Notes: generated from the letters alone by a model not told the origin. 7,875 nucleotides of DNA from Desulfobacterales bacterium (GCA_030613225.1 JAUWMJ010000124.1:1-7875); one strand, 5' to 3'. Positions 1 to 5,795 are shown, counted from the first letter of the stretch. Made by a program: numbers and translations.

Positions 1-409
1 CCCATAAAGCCGCCTGCTTAATGCTTTCCTCAACACGCTGGGCAACATAGGCTTTATCTTTTATACCGTTTACTATAAGCCCGTAGGCAACATTATCATA
101 AATCGATTTGGGAAAAGGATTTGGTTTTTGAAAGACCATTCCCACGCGCCGCCTTAGCATCACAACATCTAAGGACGAGGCGTACATGTCCTGATCTTCG
201 ATCATGACTTTGCCCTCCACACGGGTTCCCGGGATTAACTCATTCATCCTGTTCAGACAGCGCAAAAAGGTGCTTTTGCCGCATCCTGAAGGGCCTATAA
301 GCGCAGTAACCTGACGCTCATAAAAATCAAGGGAAACATCATGGAGAGCCTGAAAGCCTCCATAAAAGAAATTAAGATTTTTTGAGGTTATCTTATAAGG
401 TTTATCCAT
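1..409 (-). CDS. pstB: Phosphate ABC transporter ATP-binding protein PstB (N-terminal part, runs off the window)
   Basis: PstB is the cytoplasmic ATPase of the high-affinity PstSCAB phosphate importer; it hydrolyses ATP to drive phosphate through the PstC/PstA channel. The reverse strand encodes 136 residues here, about half of the usual 250-260. Visible motifs are the Walker A loop GPSGCGKST followed by [11 protein letters not shown], which is typical of PstB, and the Q-loop [20 protein letters not shown], which is close to diagnostic for PstB among ABC ATPases. The ABC signature, Walker B and H-loop lie beyond position 1. The ATG at 409-407 is preceded by an AAAGGA ribosome site about 5 nt upstream. 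The gene upstream on the same strand is not pstA, so pstB is either separate from the permease genes or starts its own transcript; phoU may follow outside the window. No convincing Pho box was seen in the 217 nt upstream. Confidence 0.95.
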   Translation of the reverse strand, partial: MDKPYKITSKNLNFFYGGFQALHDVSLDFYERQVTALIGPSGCGKSTFLRCLNRMNELIPGTRVEGKVMIEDQDMYASSLDVVMLRRRVGMVFQKPNPFPKSIYDNVAYGLIVNGIKDKAYVAQRVEESIKQAALW

Positions 410-418
410 TGTTTTTCC

Positions 419-516
419 TTTGAGCCAATTTCAAAACGACCCAGTTTGCCCAATTTCTGCGTCAGGCTCAAATTTTAATCCTCGAAATCCTACATGTATT
501 CCTGTGGTTAAAATTT
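419..516. repeat. Two adjacent inverted repeats in the pstB leader region
   Basis: The 217-nt gap between pstB and the upstream gene holds two perfect inverted repeats side by side. TTTGAGCC (419-426) pairs with GGCTCAAA (465-472) across 38 nt. AAATTTTAA (470-478) pairs with TTAAAATTT (508-516) across 29 nt. They share bases 470-472, so the two stems are mutually exclusive at that point. The first lies about 10 nt upstream of the pstB start codon. They could be leader RNA structure or simply decayed repeat DNA. No gene is supported here: the open frames on both strands lack a ribosome site and resemble no known protein. Confidence 0.35.
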
Positions 517-626
517 TCGCCTTCCTTGAACTTGAACAAACTGAAACGTTTTGTAACTGGCTCCCTCTTTTAAAAAAAGAACGCTTTTCAAGGGTCTCGA
601 TTAAGGCGTTTGACTTGATAACAATA

Positions 627-959
627 CTAACGCCCGCCTGAGCCTCTTCCGGATATACCCCTTCCTGCAAGCGGATTATAAAGCTTTATGATAGCAAATT
701 TCATACAATCAAGGGTCTTTACTTCAGATATGACTGTCATAAGCGTATTCTCCCCATCTTCAGGTAGTACGCATGCATTAGAATCGTCGAATGTAAGATC
801 TTTAAAGCCTTTTAGCAGTTTCTTTTTATCCTTTTTTGTCATTTCCACCTGAATAGCCTTCTTACCGTCTATTTCAGTAACCTTATCGGCTATGCCGGCA
901 TCTTCAATCTGCTTGAGTTTTGCATCATCCAAAAAAACATTAATGTAAAAATCCGCCAT
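627..959 (-). CDS. Hypothetical protein, 110 residues, unrecognised
   Basis: I do not recognise this family. The start is fixed by a strong AGGAGG ribosome site (970-965) five nt before the ATG at 959; a longer frame starting at 986 would put that site inside the coding region. The protein begins MADFYINVFLDD and has a highly charged middle with the run TKKDKKKLLKG near residues 50-60. A hydrophobic segment near residues 90-98 follows, then a Gly/Arg-rich tail (GRGISGRGSGGR). No signal peptide or convincing membrane helix is seen, so it is probably cytoplasmic. A near-consensus promoter lies about 70 nt upstream. The gene points the same way as pstB, 217 nt ahead of it, so co-transcription is possible but loose. 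The glycine-rich end may be readthrough into non-coding sequence after a late frameshift. Confidence 0.7.
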   Translation of the reverse strand: MADFYINVFLDDAKLKQIEDAGIADKVTEIDGKKAIQVEMTKKDKKKLLKGFKDLTFDDSNACVLPEDGENTLMTVISEVKTLDCMKFAIIKLYNPLAGRGISGRGSGGR

Positions 960-1033
960 GAGTACCTCCTTCTTTTTAAATTTCAAATAAAAATATTAAA
1001 AGCCCCTTTTTTCTCCAACCTTTATATCTGGTT

Positions 1034-1062
1034 TTTATATTATCAATACTTTCTCCTGTCAA
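1034..1062 (-). promoter_or_regulatory. Sigma-70 type promoter for the 110-residue gene
   Basis: On the minus strand, TTGACA (1062-1057) is separated by exactly 17 nt from TATAAA (1039-1034). Initiation would fall near 1027, giving a leader of about 68 nt before the ATG at 959, with AGGAGG near its end. The -35 box lies inside one arm of a 10-bp inverted repeat (1057-1066 and 1113-1122). Confidence 0.6.
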
Positions 1063-1122
1063 GAAACTATTCTTCCGTTTTTTATTAAGACAATGTATAT
1101 TGCCACTTGTTTTTTCTTGACA
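1057..1122. repeat. 10-bp inverted repeat carrying divergent TTGACA boxes
   Basis: TGTCAAGAAA (1057-1066) is the exact reverse complement of TTTCTTGACA (1113-1122), with 46 nt between. The left arm provides the -35 box of the minus-strand promoter. The right arm holds a TTGACA facing the TPR gene, but 17 nt further on there is only TACTTA, a poor -10. The pair may be a regulator target between divergent genes. Confidence 0.35.
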
Positions 1123-1202
1123 ATCAACAGTTGCTGCCGTACTTACCCTGAAAGTTTTCAATCTAAAAGAGACCTTGGAAAAATGGTAATTTTTGTATGT
1201 CG

Positions 1203-1219
1203 TCCCGCCGTTGGCGGGA
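1203..1219. repeat. Short GC-rich hairpin, 7-bp stem and 3-nt loop
   Basis: TCCCGCC, loop GTT, GGCGGGA form a perfect tight stem in an otherwise AT-rich intergenic region of about 320 nt (960-1280). No T-tract follows on either strand, so a classical intrinsic terminator is unlikely. It lies about 60 nt upstream of the TPR gene start and may be a REP-like unit. Apart from this hairpin, the promoter and the 10-bp inverted repeat, I see nothing else in this gap. Confidence 0.35.
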
Positions 1220-1280
1220 AACAAAAAGTGCCGGTTTGCAAAGATCTCGCAAAATAACTATCATTTATAAGGATAAAACC

Positions 1281-1904
1281 ATGACTAAAGCAAAAAATGC
1301 CGAAGAATATATCGCCATGCAACGGGCTGCCATTGCCGGCAACCCGGAATGCGGAACATCTCATTACAACCTTGCGGTTGGGCTTCTGGGGCTGAAAAAA
1401 TACGATGAAGCTGAAAAAGAGCTTTTTGCTGCTATTGACTGCAGCCCGAATCTTGCCGAGGCTTATGTGCAACTCGGTGGAATTTGTCTGCAGAGGGGGG
1501 ATATGGAAGGTTGCCTTGATTATAATAAGCGGGCAGTCAAGTCAAGAGCCGGATTTTCAGAAGGATGGGCAAACATAGGGTTTGCACAGCTTCAGCTGGG
1601 AAAGATTGAAGATGCGATTTACGCTCTTGAAAAAGCGATAAGATGGAACCCGAACTTCCTTCAGGCTTACACAACACTGGCAAATGCATATCTGATAAAA
1701 GGGATGGTAGATGAAAGCATAGAGACAAACTTAAAGGCTCTTAAACTTGAAGAGGGCTTTGCCGTTGCACATAATAATCTGGCAGTCGCATATCTGGAGA
1801 AAAAACATTATGAAATGGCCGTGCAGCATTGCGACAAAGCTGTTGAACTCGGTTACGAAGTCGCGCCGGAAATACTCAAAGAGATTGAACAGCACAGGAC
1901 CTAA
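1281..1904 (+). CDS. Tetratricopeptide repeat (TPR) protein, 207 residues
   Basis: This is a soluble protein made almost entirely of TPR units, helix-turn-helix repeats that act as protein-protein docking scaffolds. Five units of about 34 residues can be placed near residues 25-58, 59-92, 93-126, 127-160 and 161-194. Typical signatures include HYNLAVGLLGLKKYDEAEKE, AYVQLGGICLQRGDMEGCLD, WANIGFAQLQLGKIEDAIYA, AYTTLANAYLIKGMVDESIE and AHNNLAVAYLEKKHYEMAVQ. There is no signal peptide, membrane helix or catalytic domain, so it is probably a cytoplasmic adaptor; the partner cannot be told from sequence. The ATG at 1281 is chosen because AAGGA (1269-1273) lies 7 nt upstream; an in-frame ATG at 1197 lacks such a site and starts across the 1203-1219 hairpin. 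A weak promoter (TTGCAA 1236, 17 nt, TATCAT 1259) precedes it but would initiate very close to the ribosome site. It is flanked by a divergent gene and a palindromic repeat, so it is probably monocistronic. Confidence 0.9.
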   Translation: MTKAKNAEEYIAMQRAAIAGNPECGTSHYNLAVGLLGLKKYDEAEKELFAAIDCSPNLAEAYVQLGGICLQRGDMEGCLDYNKRAVKSRAGFSEGWANIGFAQLQLGKIEDAIYALEKAIRWNPNFLQAYTTLANAYLIKGMVDESIETNLKALKLEEGFAVAHNNLAVAYLEKKHYEMAVQHCDKAVELGYEVAPEILKEIEQHRT

Positions 1905-1909
1905 CGATA

Positions 1910-2017
1910 AATTGAAGATTGTCGATTGAAAATTGATGATTGAAGGATGAAAATCTTTTTAATAAAATCGATTGAGCGTAACGACTTCCACCAATCTTCA
2001 ATCATCAATCTTCAATT
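1910..2017. repeat. Foldback array of 14-nt units, three direct and two inverted
   Basis: Just after the TPR stop codon there are three tandem 14-nt units related to ATTGAAGATTGATG (1911-1924, 1925-1938, 1939-1952). After a 39-nt unrelated spacer come two units in inverted orientation (about 1991-2018), with cores CAATCTTCAAT at 1992 and CAATCTTCAATT at 2006. The outer arms AATTGAAGATTG (1910-1921) and CAATCTTCAATT (2006-2017) are perfect 12-bp complements. The whole can fold into one long hairpin. It might work as a bidirectional transcription stop, but it has no U-tract typical of an intrinsic terminator. No coding sequence is present in 1905-2080. Confidence 0.7.
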
Positions 2018-2044
2018 ACTAACATTCCCATTCGGCAACATCGC

Positions 2045-2077
2045 CAACAACTTGTTGATATAATGGCGCTAAGCGCC
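2045..2077 (+). promoter_or_regulatory. Possible -10 element with palindromes before the kinase-like gene
   Basis: A perfect TATAAT (2059-2064) follows a 13-nt palindrome CAACAACTTGTTG (2045-2057) and precedes a small hairpin GGCGC-TAA-GCGCC (2065-2077) that ends 3 nt before the ATG. No good -35 lies at the expected distance, so activator dependence or chance is possible. Initiation near 2071 would leave a leader of only about 10 nt. Confidence 0.3.
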
Positions 2078-2080
2078 TAA

Positions 2081-3274
2081 ATGAAAATACCCATGCCGAA
2101 CAAGCCGCAATTTAATTATTTCCTCTCAAACATAAAAAATCAGGTTCAAAAAGACAGCAAGATCTGGAAATCCTCAATACCTGTGAGCTTAAAGCAGCCC
2201 AAAGAGACTTCCGGCATTTTTTTTTGTTATGGGGATTATTTTGCAGCAGCCCGATCTTTCCTTTCGGCAAACGACTGCAAAACAATCATAACTGCTGTAT
2301 CACAGTCCACAAATCAAAATATAAAGCTTTCAGACATCAAGAGTGTTAATATCTTTCAGGAAAAACACGGAGAATTTTATCATCCTGCACGGATCGAAAC
2401 GATTGTCGGAGAAAAAAAATTTTCGTTTGTATTGAATGTTGCTGTTTCCGAAACAGGAATAAGCTGTATTAAAAGAGAATATGAACTATTGCAAAAATTG
2501 AGCAGGAAATTTAAAAATTCATACATCCCGGATGTTTACGGCAAAGATGAAATCCGACTTACCAACAATCTTAACATTAGCATGTTTTTAGGGCAATGGT
2601 TTGAAGGTTATAACGAATTTCACATTTCACATGAGCAGGCTGATTCGAGCAAAAAAATACTTGTATGGGACCCTGTTCGCGGCGGCTTTTTCCTTTCAAA
2701 AAATCAGACAAGGAACCTTTACAGGCAGGCCGCAATGATTCTTACCTTCTATTATGATATTGAGACCTTTAACCAAATATTTCCATGGCACCATGCAGCA
2801 GGAGATTTTGTTATAAAAATTAAAGACGATGAGATAGACCTGAAGCTCATTACTGTCCGGCAATATGCGCCCATATTTGATAATAATAGAATTGAAATAA
2901 AAGACAGAGATTTAAAATTCATCATTGAAGGTATGCTTGTATTTTTTTTAAATCTGTCAATCAGGATGCGTCTTGACAGATTAGACGGAGTCGGAGATAT
3001 TGTATGGTCTGATGATTGCGCTGTTGAAGAAACCCTTAAAGGATTTTACCAGGCTCTGGCTTTAAAACCACAGATTCCGTTAATTCCTGTGCCCCAGGTT
3101 GATTTTTTCCTGGATTATCTGTCAGCTTTGCCTGAGTCACAACTATATGATCTGTCTTTATCCATTGCAGATGCATATAATCCTGTGTCCCCGGAAGTTC
3201 CGGTCATTAAAGATCAGCTTAAATCGCATGTTGCTTCTCTTTATAACTCAATCAAAGAACATCCTCCCTGTTAA
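2081..3274 (+). CDS. Hypothetical protein, 397 residues, possible kinase-like (APH) fold
   Basis: No family is recognised with certainty. Several features recall the aminoglycoside-phosphotransferase/protein-kinase fold in order. A beta-rich stretch (residues 104-121) is followed by a helix with KREYELLQKL (131-140), like helix C with its conserved Glu. A hinge-like FLGQWFEGYNEFH follows (169-181), then WHHAAGDFVIK (236-246), which resembles the catalytic-loop pattern HGDxxxxN/D. This is inference, since the ATP-binding lysine is not clearly placed. There is no signal peptide or membrane helix. A stop codon (TAA) sits directly before the ATG at 2081, so translation cannot start further upstream. 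Neither this ATG nor the one at 2093 has a Shine-Dalgarno sequence, so initiation is unusual or leaderless. The 3' end overlaps the convergent transglutaminase-like gene by 23 bp. Confidence 0.85.
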   Translation: MKIPMPNKPQFNYFLSNIKNQVQKDSKIWKSSIPVSLKQPKETSGIFFCYGDYFAAARSFLSANDCKTIITAVSQSTNQNIKLSDIKSVNIFQEKHGEFYHPARIETIVGEKKFSFVLNVAVSETGISCIKREYELLQKLSRKFKNSYIPDVYGKDEIRLTNNLNISMFLGQWFEGYNEFHISHEQADSSKKILVWDPVRGGFFLSKNQTRNLYRQAAMILTFYYDIETFNQIFPWHHAAGDFVIKIKDDEIDLKLITVRQYAPIFDNNRIEIKDRDLKFIIEGMLVFFLNLSIRMRLDRLDGVGDIVWSDDCAVEETLKGFYQALALKPQIPLIPVPQVDFFLDYLSALPESQLYDLSLSIADAYNPVSPEVPVIKDQLKSHVASLYNSIKEHPPC

Positions 3275-3947
3275 AATCTCGGGGCGATAGTCCTCCTGAC
3301 TTTTCGAAAGCCTCTATCCATTTCCTGACCCTTTCTTTTCCATAAGTTCCCTCCCATGCGGTTACAATATCATCAACCGGAATATCTGCATAAGTTCCGT
3401 GATCCTCCAGATATTCCATGAACTGTTTTTTTTCCAGGCTGTATGGCTGGAAGATGGAATCCTCCAGGCCGTTAAATTCGAGGGGGACGACTTTATGTCT
3501 CTTGCAGAGTTCAACATTAAAGGCGGGTGTGGCTTTAACCCATCTGCCATCCAGGTAGAATTCTGTAAACCCATGATAGACAAACAGATCCGTACCCAGA
3601 AACTCTATCAGCTGCCTGGTGGCCAGGTGATTTCTCACAGTGGCAAAACCGACGCGTGACGAAACCCCGCACGCTCTTCCCAATGCACATAGGAGCGACG
3701 CTTTGCTCACACAATATCCCCGTCCGCTTTTCAATACATTGCTTGCCCGGTAATGCTCGGCACGGTAAAATGGATAATAGGGATCGTACCAGATTCCATC
3801 TCTGACTGCGTAGTAGAGTTTTACGGACTTTTCAACCGCTGAACTTACGGCAGTACCGATAATCTTTTCAGCATGTTCAAGAATAATCGGACTGTCGCTG
3901 TCTATCATGGCTGTCGGTAAAAGATACGCTTCGTCGATCTTGTCCAT
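3252..3947 (-). CDS. Transglutaminase-like (papain-fold) protein, 231 residues
   Basis: This belongs to the bacterial transglutaminase-like superfamily, whose members use a Cys-His-Asp triad mostly for proteolysis or amide chemistry. The nucleophile motif is SGRGYCVSKASLLCALGRA with Cys79, followed by CGVSSRVGFATVRNH, a typical core continuation. The histidine motif is VYHGFTEFYLDGRWVKATPA with His125. The third triad position, normally Asp in a W-V-x-x-D-P pattern, reads Thr140 here (WVKATPAFN), so the chemistry may differ or another residue may serve. No signal peptide is seen, so it is probably cytoplasmic. I chose the ATG at 3947 (MDKIDEAYLL) because GGAG lies 11 nt upstream; an in-frame ATG at 3980 would add 11 residues but has a weaker site. 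It converges on the kinase-like gene. Substrate unknown. Confidence 0.85.
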   Translation of the reverse strand: MDKIDEAYLLPTAMIDSDSPIILEHAEKIIGTAVSSAVEKSVKLYYAVRDGIWYDPYYPFYRAEHYRASNVLKSGRGYCVSKASLLCALGRACGVSSRVGFATVRNHLATRQLIEFLGTDLFVYHGFTEFYLDGRWVKATPAFNVELCKRHKVVPLEFNGLEDSIFQPYSLEKKQFMEYLEDHGTYADIPVDDIVTAWEGTYGKERVRKWIEAFEKSGGLSPRDFNREDVL

Positions 3948-4011
3948 TTTTCTATTTTCTCCATACAATGTCATTGACATTTCGTCATCTTTCGATTTTT
4001 CTTTATCAGAA

Positions 4012-4030
4012 GGTTATCCGCAGTAATTAT
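4012..4030 (+). repeat. Left inverted repeat bracketing the higBA module
   Basis: GGTTATCCGCAGTAATTAT lies 3 nt beyond the stop codon of higA. Its reverse complement, with one mismatch in 19, occurs at 4671-4689 upstream of the higB promoter. The sequence is also the outer arm of the attC-like site there, so this may be the surviving edge of a truncated site. Homology to that site stops outside 4012. Confidence 0.7.
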
Positions 4031-4033
4031 CAT

Positions 4034-4318
4034 TTAAGCCGCTATACGTTTTAGATGTTTGATATCCACGTCTTGCTTTGCTCTCCACAAATCATATTGA
4101 AGTTGCAGTCTTAACCACCCTTCTGGTGAACGACCGAAAACCTTCGAAAGCCTAAGGGACATTCCAGGACTAATACCTGATTTGCCGTTCAAGAGCATTG
4201 ATAGTGTTTTTCTGGTAACACCAAGAGATTCCGCTGCCTTAGTGACAGTTAAATTAAGTGGCTCAACACAGATTTCCTTTATTATTTCGCCCGGGTGCGG
4301 TGGATTATGCATAGCCAT
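4034..4318 (-). CDS. higA: HigA-family antitoxin, XRE-type helix-turn-helix, 94 residues
   Basis: HigA neutralises the HigB toxin and, bound to it, represses the operon. The N-terminus [13 protein letters not shown] is the family hallmark. A helix-turn-helix spans about residues 24-47, with [20 protein letters not shown] and then [20 protein letters not shown]. The C-terminal [13 protein letters not shown] is the usual dimer/toxin-contact end. Length is normal for the family. The ATG at 4318 has an AAAGGAG ribosome site that overlaps the higB stop codon; 11 nt separate the two frames, so translation is probably coupled. Toxin-first order, as here, is the classic higBA arrangement. The intact frame and motifs indicate a working module. 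Confidence 0.95.
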   Translation of the reverse strand: MAMHNPPHPGEIIKEICVEPLNLTVTKAAESLGVTRKTLSMLLNGKSGISPGMSLRLSKVFGRSPEGWLRLQLQYDLWRAKQDVDIKHLKRIAA

Positions 4319-4329
4319 AATATACTCCT

Positions 4330-4608
4330 TTAGTGATAATCTTCATAATTTACATCGAAGACATCTCCTTTTTTAAGTTTAAATGTAACTCGCCAGTTTC
4401 CTGACACTTGCACTGACCAAGTCCCTTTTCGTTTACCTTTAAGTGCATGAAACTTTAGGCCAGGCAAATCCATATCATCAAGAATTTCAGCCGTTTCAAG
4501 GAGTGCCAGGATTTGCCTTAAGCGCTTTAAATGCTGTTGTTTGACTCCAGAGGAAATGCCAGATTCAAATAATTTCTTTAATCCTTTATGTTTGAATTTT
4601 TGTATCAT
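4330..4608 (-). CDS. higB: HigB-family toxin (RelE/ParE superfamily mRNA interferase), 92 residues
   Basis: HigB toxins cut mRNA on the ribosome and stop growth when the antitoxin is lost. The protein shows the family pattern: N-terminal [17 protein letters not shown], a helical region with [35 protein letters not shown] (residues 48-66), then [10 protein letters not shown] (69-78) and the C-terminal end DVNYEDYH. Length matches the usual 92. The start at 4608 has no clear Shine-Dalgarno sequence, but the promoter places initiation about 10 nt upstream, so the mRNA is almost leaderless. That would keep toxin synthesis low relative to HigA, whose ribosome site is strong. It forms an operon with higA downstream. 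Complete toxin-antitoxin cassettes with their own promoter are typical cargo of chromosomal integrons, which fits the attC-like sites nearby. Confidence 0.95.
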   Translation of the reverse strand: MIQKFKHKGLKKLFESGISSGVKQQHLKRLRQILALLETAEILDDMDLPGLKFHALKGKRKGTWSVQVSGNWRVTFKLKKGDVFDVNYEDYH

Positions 4609-4623
4609 GTATCATGCAATCAT

Positions 4624-4652
4624 ATTGTAACCAGATACGTAACAGGTGTCAA
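4624..4652 (-). promoter_or_regulatory. Promoter of the higBA operon
   Basis: On the minus strand, TTGACA (4652-4647) and TACAAT (4629-4624) are spaced by exactly 17 nt, close to the sigma-70 consensus. Initiation would be near 4617, about 9 nt before the higB ATG. The tandem GTATCATGTATCAT just downstream and the near-repeated GTTAC around the spacer could be the HigA operator, but no clean palindrome is visible. Confidence 0.75.
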
Positions 4653-4670
4653 GTGAAAAAGGAGGCGAAT

Positions 4671-4689
4671 ATAATTATTGCGGATAACC
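4671..4689 (-). repeat. Right inverted repeat bracketing the higBA module
   Basis: Read on the minus strand this is GGTTATCCGCAATAATTAT, matching the left copy at 4012-4030 in 18 of 19 positions and facing it. The pair encloses exactly the higBA operon with its promoter. This arm is at the same time the end of the attC-like site at 4671-4777. Confidence 0.7.
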
Positions 4690-4777
4690 AGCGGGCCTAG
4701 GTACTAACGAATGAGCTTAAAACTTGAATGGGAAACGGCCAGATTTCTTCCCGTCCGGTTCATCCGCTATATTATGC
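4671..4777 (-). repeat. attC-like foldback site A, 107 nt
   Basis: Read on the minus strand, the site starts GCATAAT, then GCGGATGAACCGGACGGG. It ends CCCGCTGGTTATCCGC, then AATA and ATTAT. The two long arms pair as three blocks (GCGGAT, AACCGG, CGGG) with two unpaired bases, a G and an A, on the first arm only. The short outer boxes ATAAT/ATTAT pair again after a small unpaired spacer. Paired outer box, spacer, inner arms with extrahelical bases on one side and a variable centre is the architecture of integron attC sites. The canonical AAC/GTT is changed to AAT/ATT here, with pairing kept. The higA-remnant stop codon lies inside the outer box, as is common for cassettes. It could instead be an unrelated palindromic repeat. 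Confidence 0.5.
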
Positions 4778-5011
4778 TCCGGTAGTATGCTCAAATCCTG
4801 TCTGTGTGGTTTTAACTGGAATAATTCTTTGCTTGATATCAAACCATATTTTACGCTTCATCATTCTCAAATCAAATTCAGTCTGCAAATTCAGCCAAAA
4901 CTGAGCCTCAAGCCCAAAATAGCGCTGTAGTCTCAATGCGGTGTCGGCAGTGATGGATCTTTTCCCGTTAACAATCTCGCTGATCCGATTGGGAGGGACA
5001 GAAAGATAATG
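4772..5011 (-). pseudogene. C-terminal remnant of a second HigA-type antitoxin (79 codons)
   Basis: On the minus strand from 5011, the frame reads HYLSVPPNRISEIVNGKRSI, then TADTALRLQRYFGLEAQFWL and NLQTEFDLRM. This matches the second half of the helix-turn-helix and the C-terminal region of HigA/VapI-type antitoxins. The N-terminal half, with the PGE motif and first helices, is missing. A TAG stop sits directly upstream of the first homologous codon, and no start codon or ribosome site is available. No matching toxin gene remains nearby. The sequence differs clearly from the intact higA at 4034-4318, so it is not a duplicate of it. The broken edge coincides with the 3' end of the HAD phosphatase gene, so the junction arose by deletion or recombination. 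Confidence 0.8.
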
Positions 5012-5675
5012 CTATGTCCGGTGTTGTCTCCGATTCAATAAAAACGGCCAAATCGGAAATGGTGTCGAAGATAAAATCCGGTTTTGATAAGGTAAGTTCC
5101 TCCCGGGAACCATAACCGTAACTCACCGCTGCGGTCAATATAAAATTCTTTTTTCCGCCAACGATATCATGAGATCGATCACCGACGATTAGAGTAGTTT
5201 TTGGATCAAGGTTCTCAGTATTAAGAATATGAGCTACAAGTTCACTTTTATCCGATAAGTGGCCATTAAGTTCACTTCCATAAACAGCATTGAAAAATGG
5301 AGTGAGGTTGAAATAGTCAAGAATTTGTTTTGCGAAAACTTTGGGCTTGGATGTTGCCAAAAAGACACGAAACCCTGCTGCCTTTATTCTTCGAAGAGAT
5401 GGAATAACATCAGGGTAAATAACGTTTTCGAACATTCCGCACTCAGAGAATCTTTTTCGATAATGGAATAGAGCCTGATCGAGCAGGGTGCCATCCTTTG
5501 TATTCAAAAGTCGAGAGAAAGAGCCTCTAAGGGGTGGACCAATACACCAGTCGAGTTGATCAACTCCAGGTGATATTGCACCAAGCTGATCAAGAGCAAA
5601 TTGAATGCAACGAGTTATACCATCCTTAGGATCTGTAAGTGTCCCATCTAAATCAAATAAAATATTTGAAAGCAT
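4968..5675 (-). CDS. HAD-superfamily phosphatase, phosphoglycolate phosphatase-like, 235 residues
   Basis: This is a HAD hydrolase that removes phosphate from a small metabolite through an aspartyl-phosphate intermediate; it resembles the Gph/PGP branch. Motif I is LFDLDGTLTD with nucleophile and acid/base Asp near residues 8-10, followed by a helical cap. Motif II is VFLATSKPK, motif III is probably the Lys in DKSELV, and motif IV is LIVGDRSHDIVGGKKN. All catalytic motifs are present. The ATG at 5675 is chosen because the motif-I strand follows at once; it has no evident Shine-Dalgarno site and lies 12 nt from the attC-like site B, a spacing usual for cassette genes. The last 14-15 residues (about ALSFCPSQSDQRDC) are encoded out of frame within the higA remnant, so the native C-terminus is probably replaced. 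Substrate specificity cannot be read from sequence. Confidence 0.9.
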   Translation of the reverse strand: MLSNILFDLDGTLTDPKDGITRCIQFALDQLGAISPGVDQLDWCIGPPLRGSFSRLLNTKDGTLLDQALFHYRKRFSECGMFENVIYPDVIPSLRRIKAAGFRVFLATSKPKVFAKQILDYFNLTPFFNAVYGSELNGHLSDKSELVAHILNTENLDPKTTLIVGDRSHDIVGGKKNFILTAAVSYGYGSREELTLSKPDFIFDTISDLAVFIESETTPDIALSFCPSQSDQRDC

Positions 5676-5687
5676 AATTTTGCATTC

Positions 5688-5795
5688 ACAGAACGATTGA
5701 GGATAACCAGCGGGCCTGATGCATTTCAAGATAGCACAACGTTTTACGAAAAAATCCGTAAGTAATTCCCGTCTGGTTCATCCGCCTGGTTGTAT
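5688..5795 (-). repeat. attC-like foldback site B, 108 nt
   Basis: Read on the minus strand, the site starts ATACAAC, then CAGGCGGATGAACCAGACGG. It ends CCCGCTGGTTATCC, then TCAATC and GTTCTGT. The inner arms pair as GGAT, AACCAG, CGGG with the same two unpaired bases (G, A) as in site A. AAC and GTT are present at the outer boxes, as in integron attC sites. Compared with site A, the plus-strand left ends match in 21 of 22 bases (5696-5717 with 4677-4698) and the right ends in 19 of 20 (5766-5785 with 4748-4767), while the centres are unrelated. The site lies just upstream of the HAD gene, so A and B together bound one putative cassette of about 1.0 kb. No integrase is in the window. Confidence 0.5.

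Noticed and set aside
431..670. 79-codon open frame on the minus strand upstream of pstB
   Set aside because: It has no ribosome site, overlaps the end of the 110-residue gene, and its sequence runs through the inverted repeats at 419-516.
1203..1219. GC-rich hairpin as an intrinsic terminator
   Set aside because: No run of T follows on either strand.
976..1224. 82-codon open frame on the minus strand upstream of the 110-residue gene
   Set aside because: It covers the promoter and the GC-rich hairpin, has no ribosome site and no protein-like composition.
4671..5795. CRISPR array or direct-repeat array
   Set aside because: Only two related sites 1 kb apart with a gene between them; no spacers.
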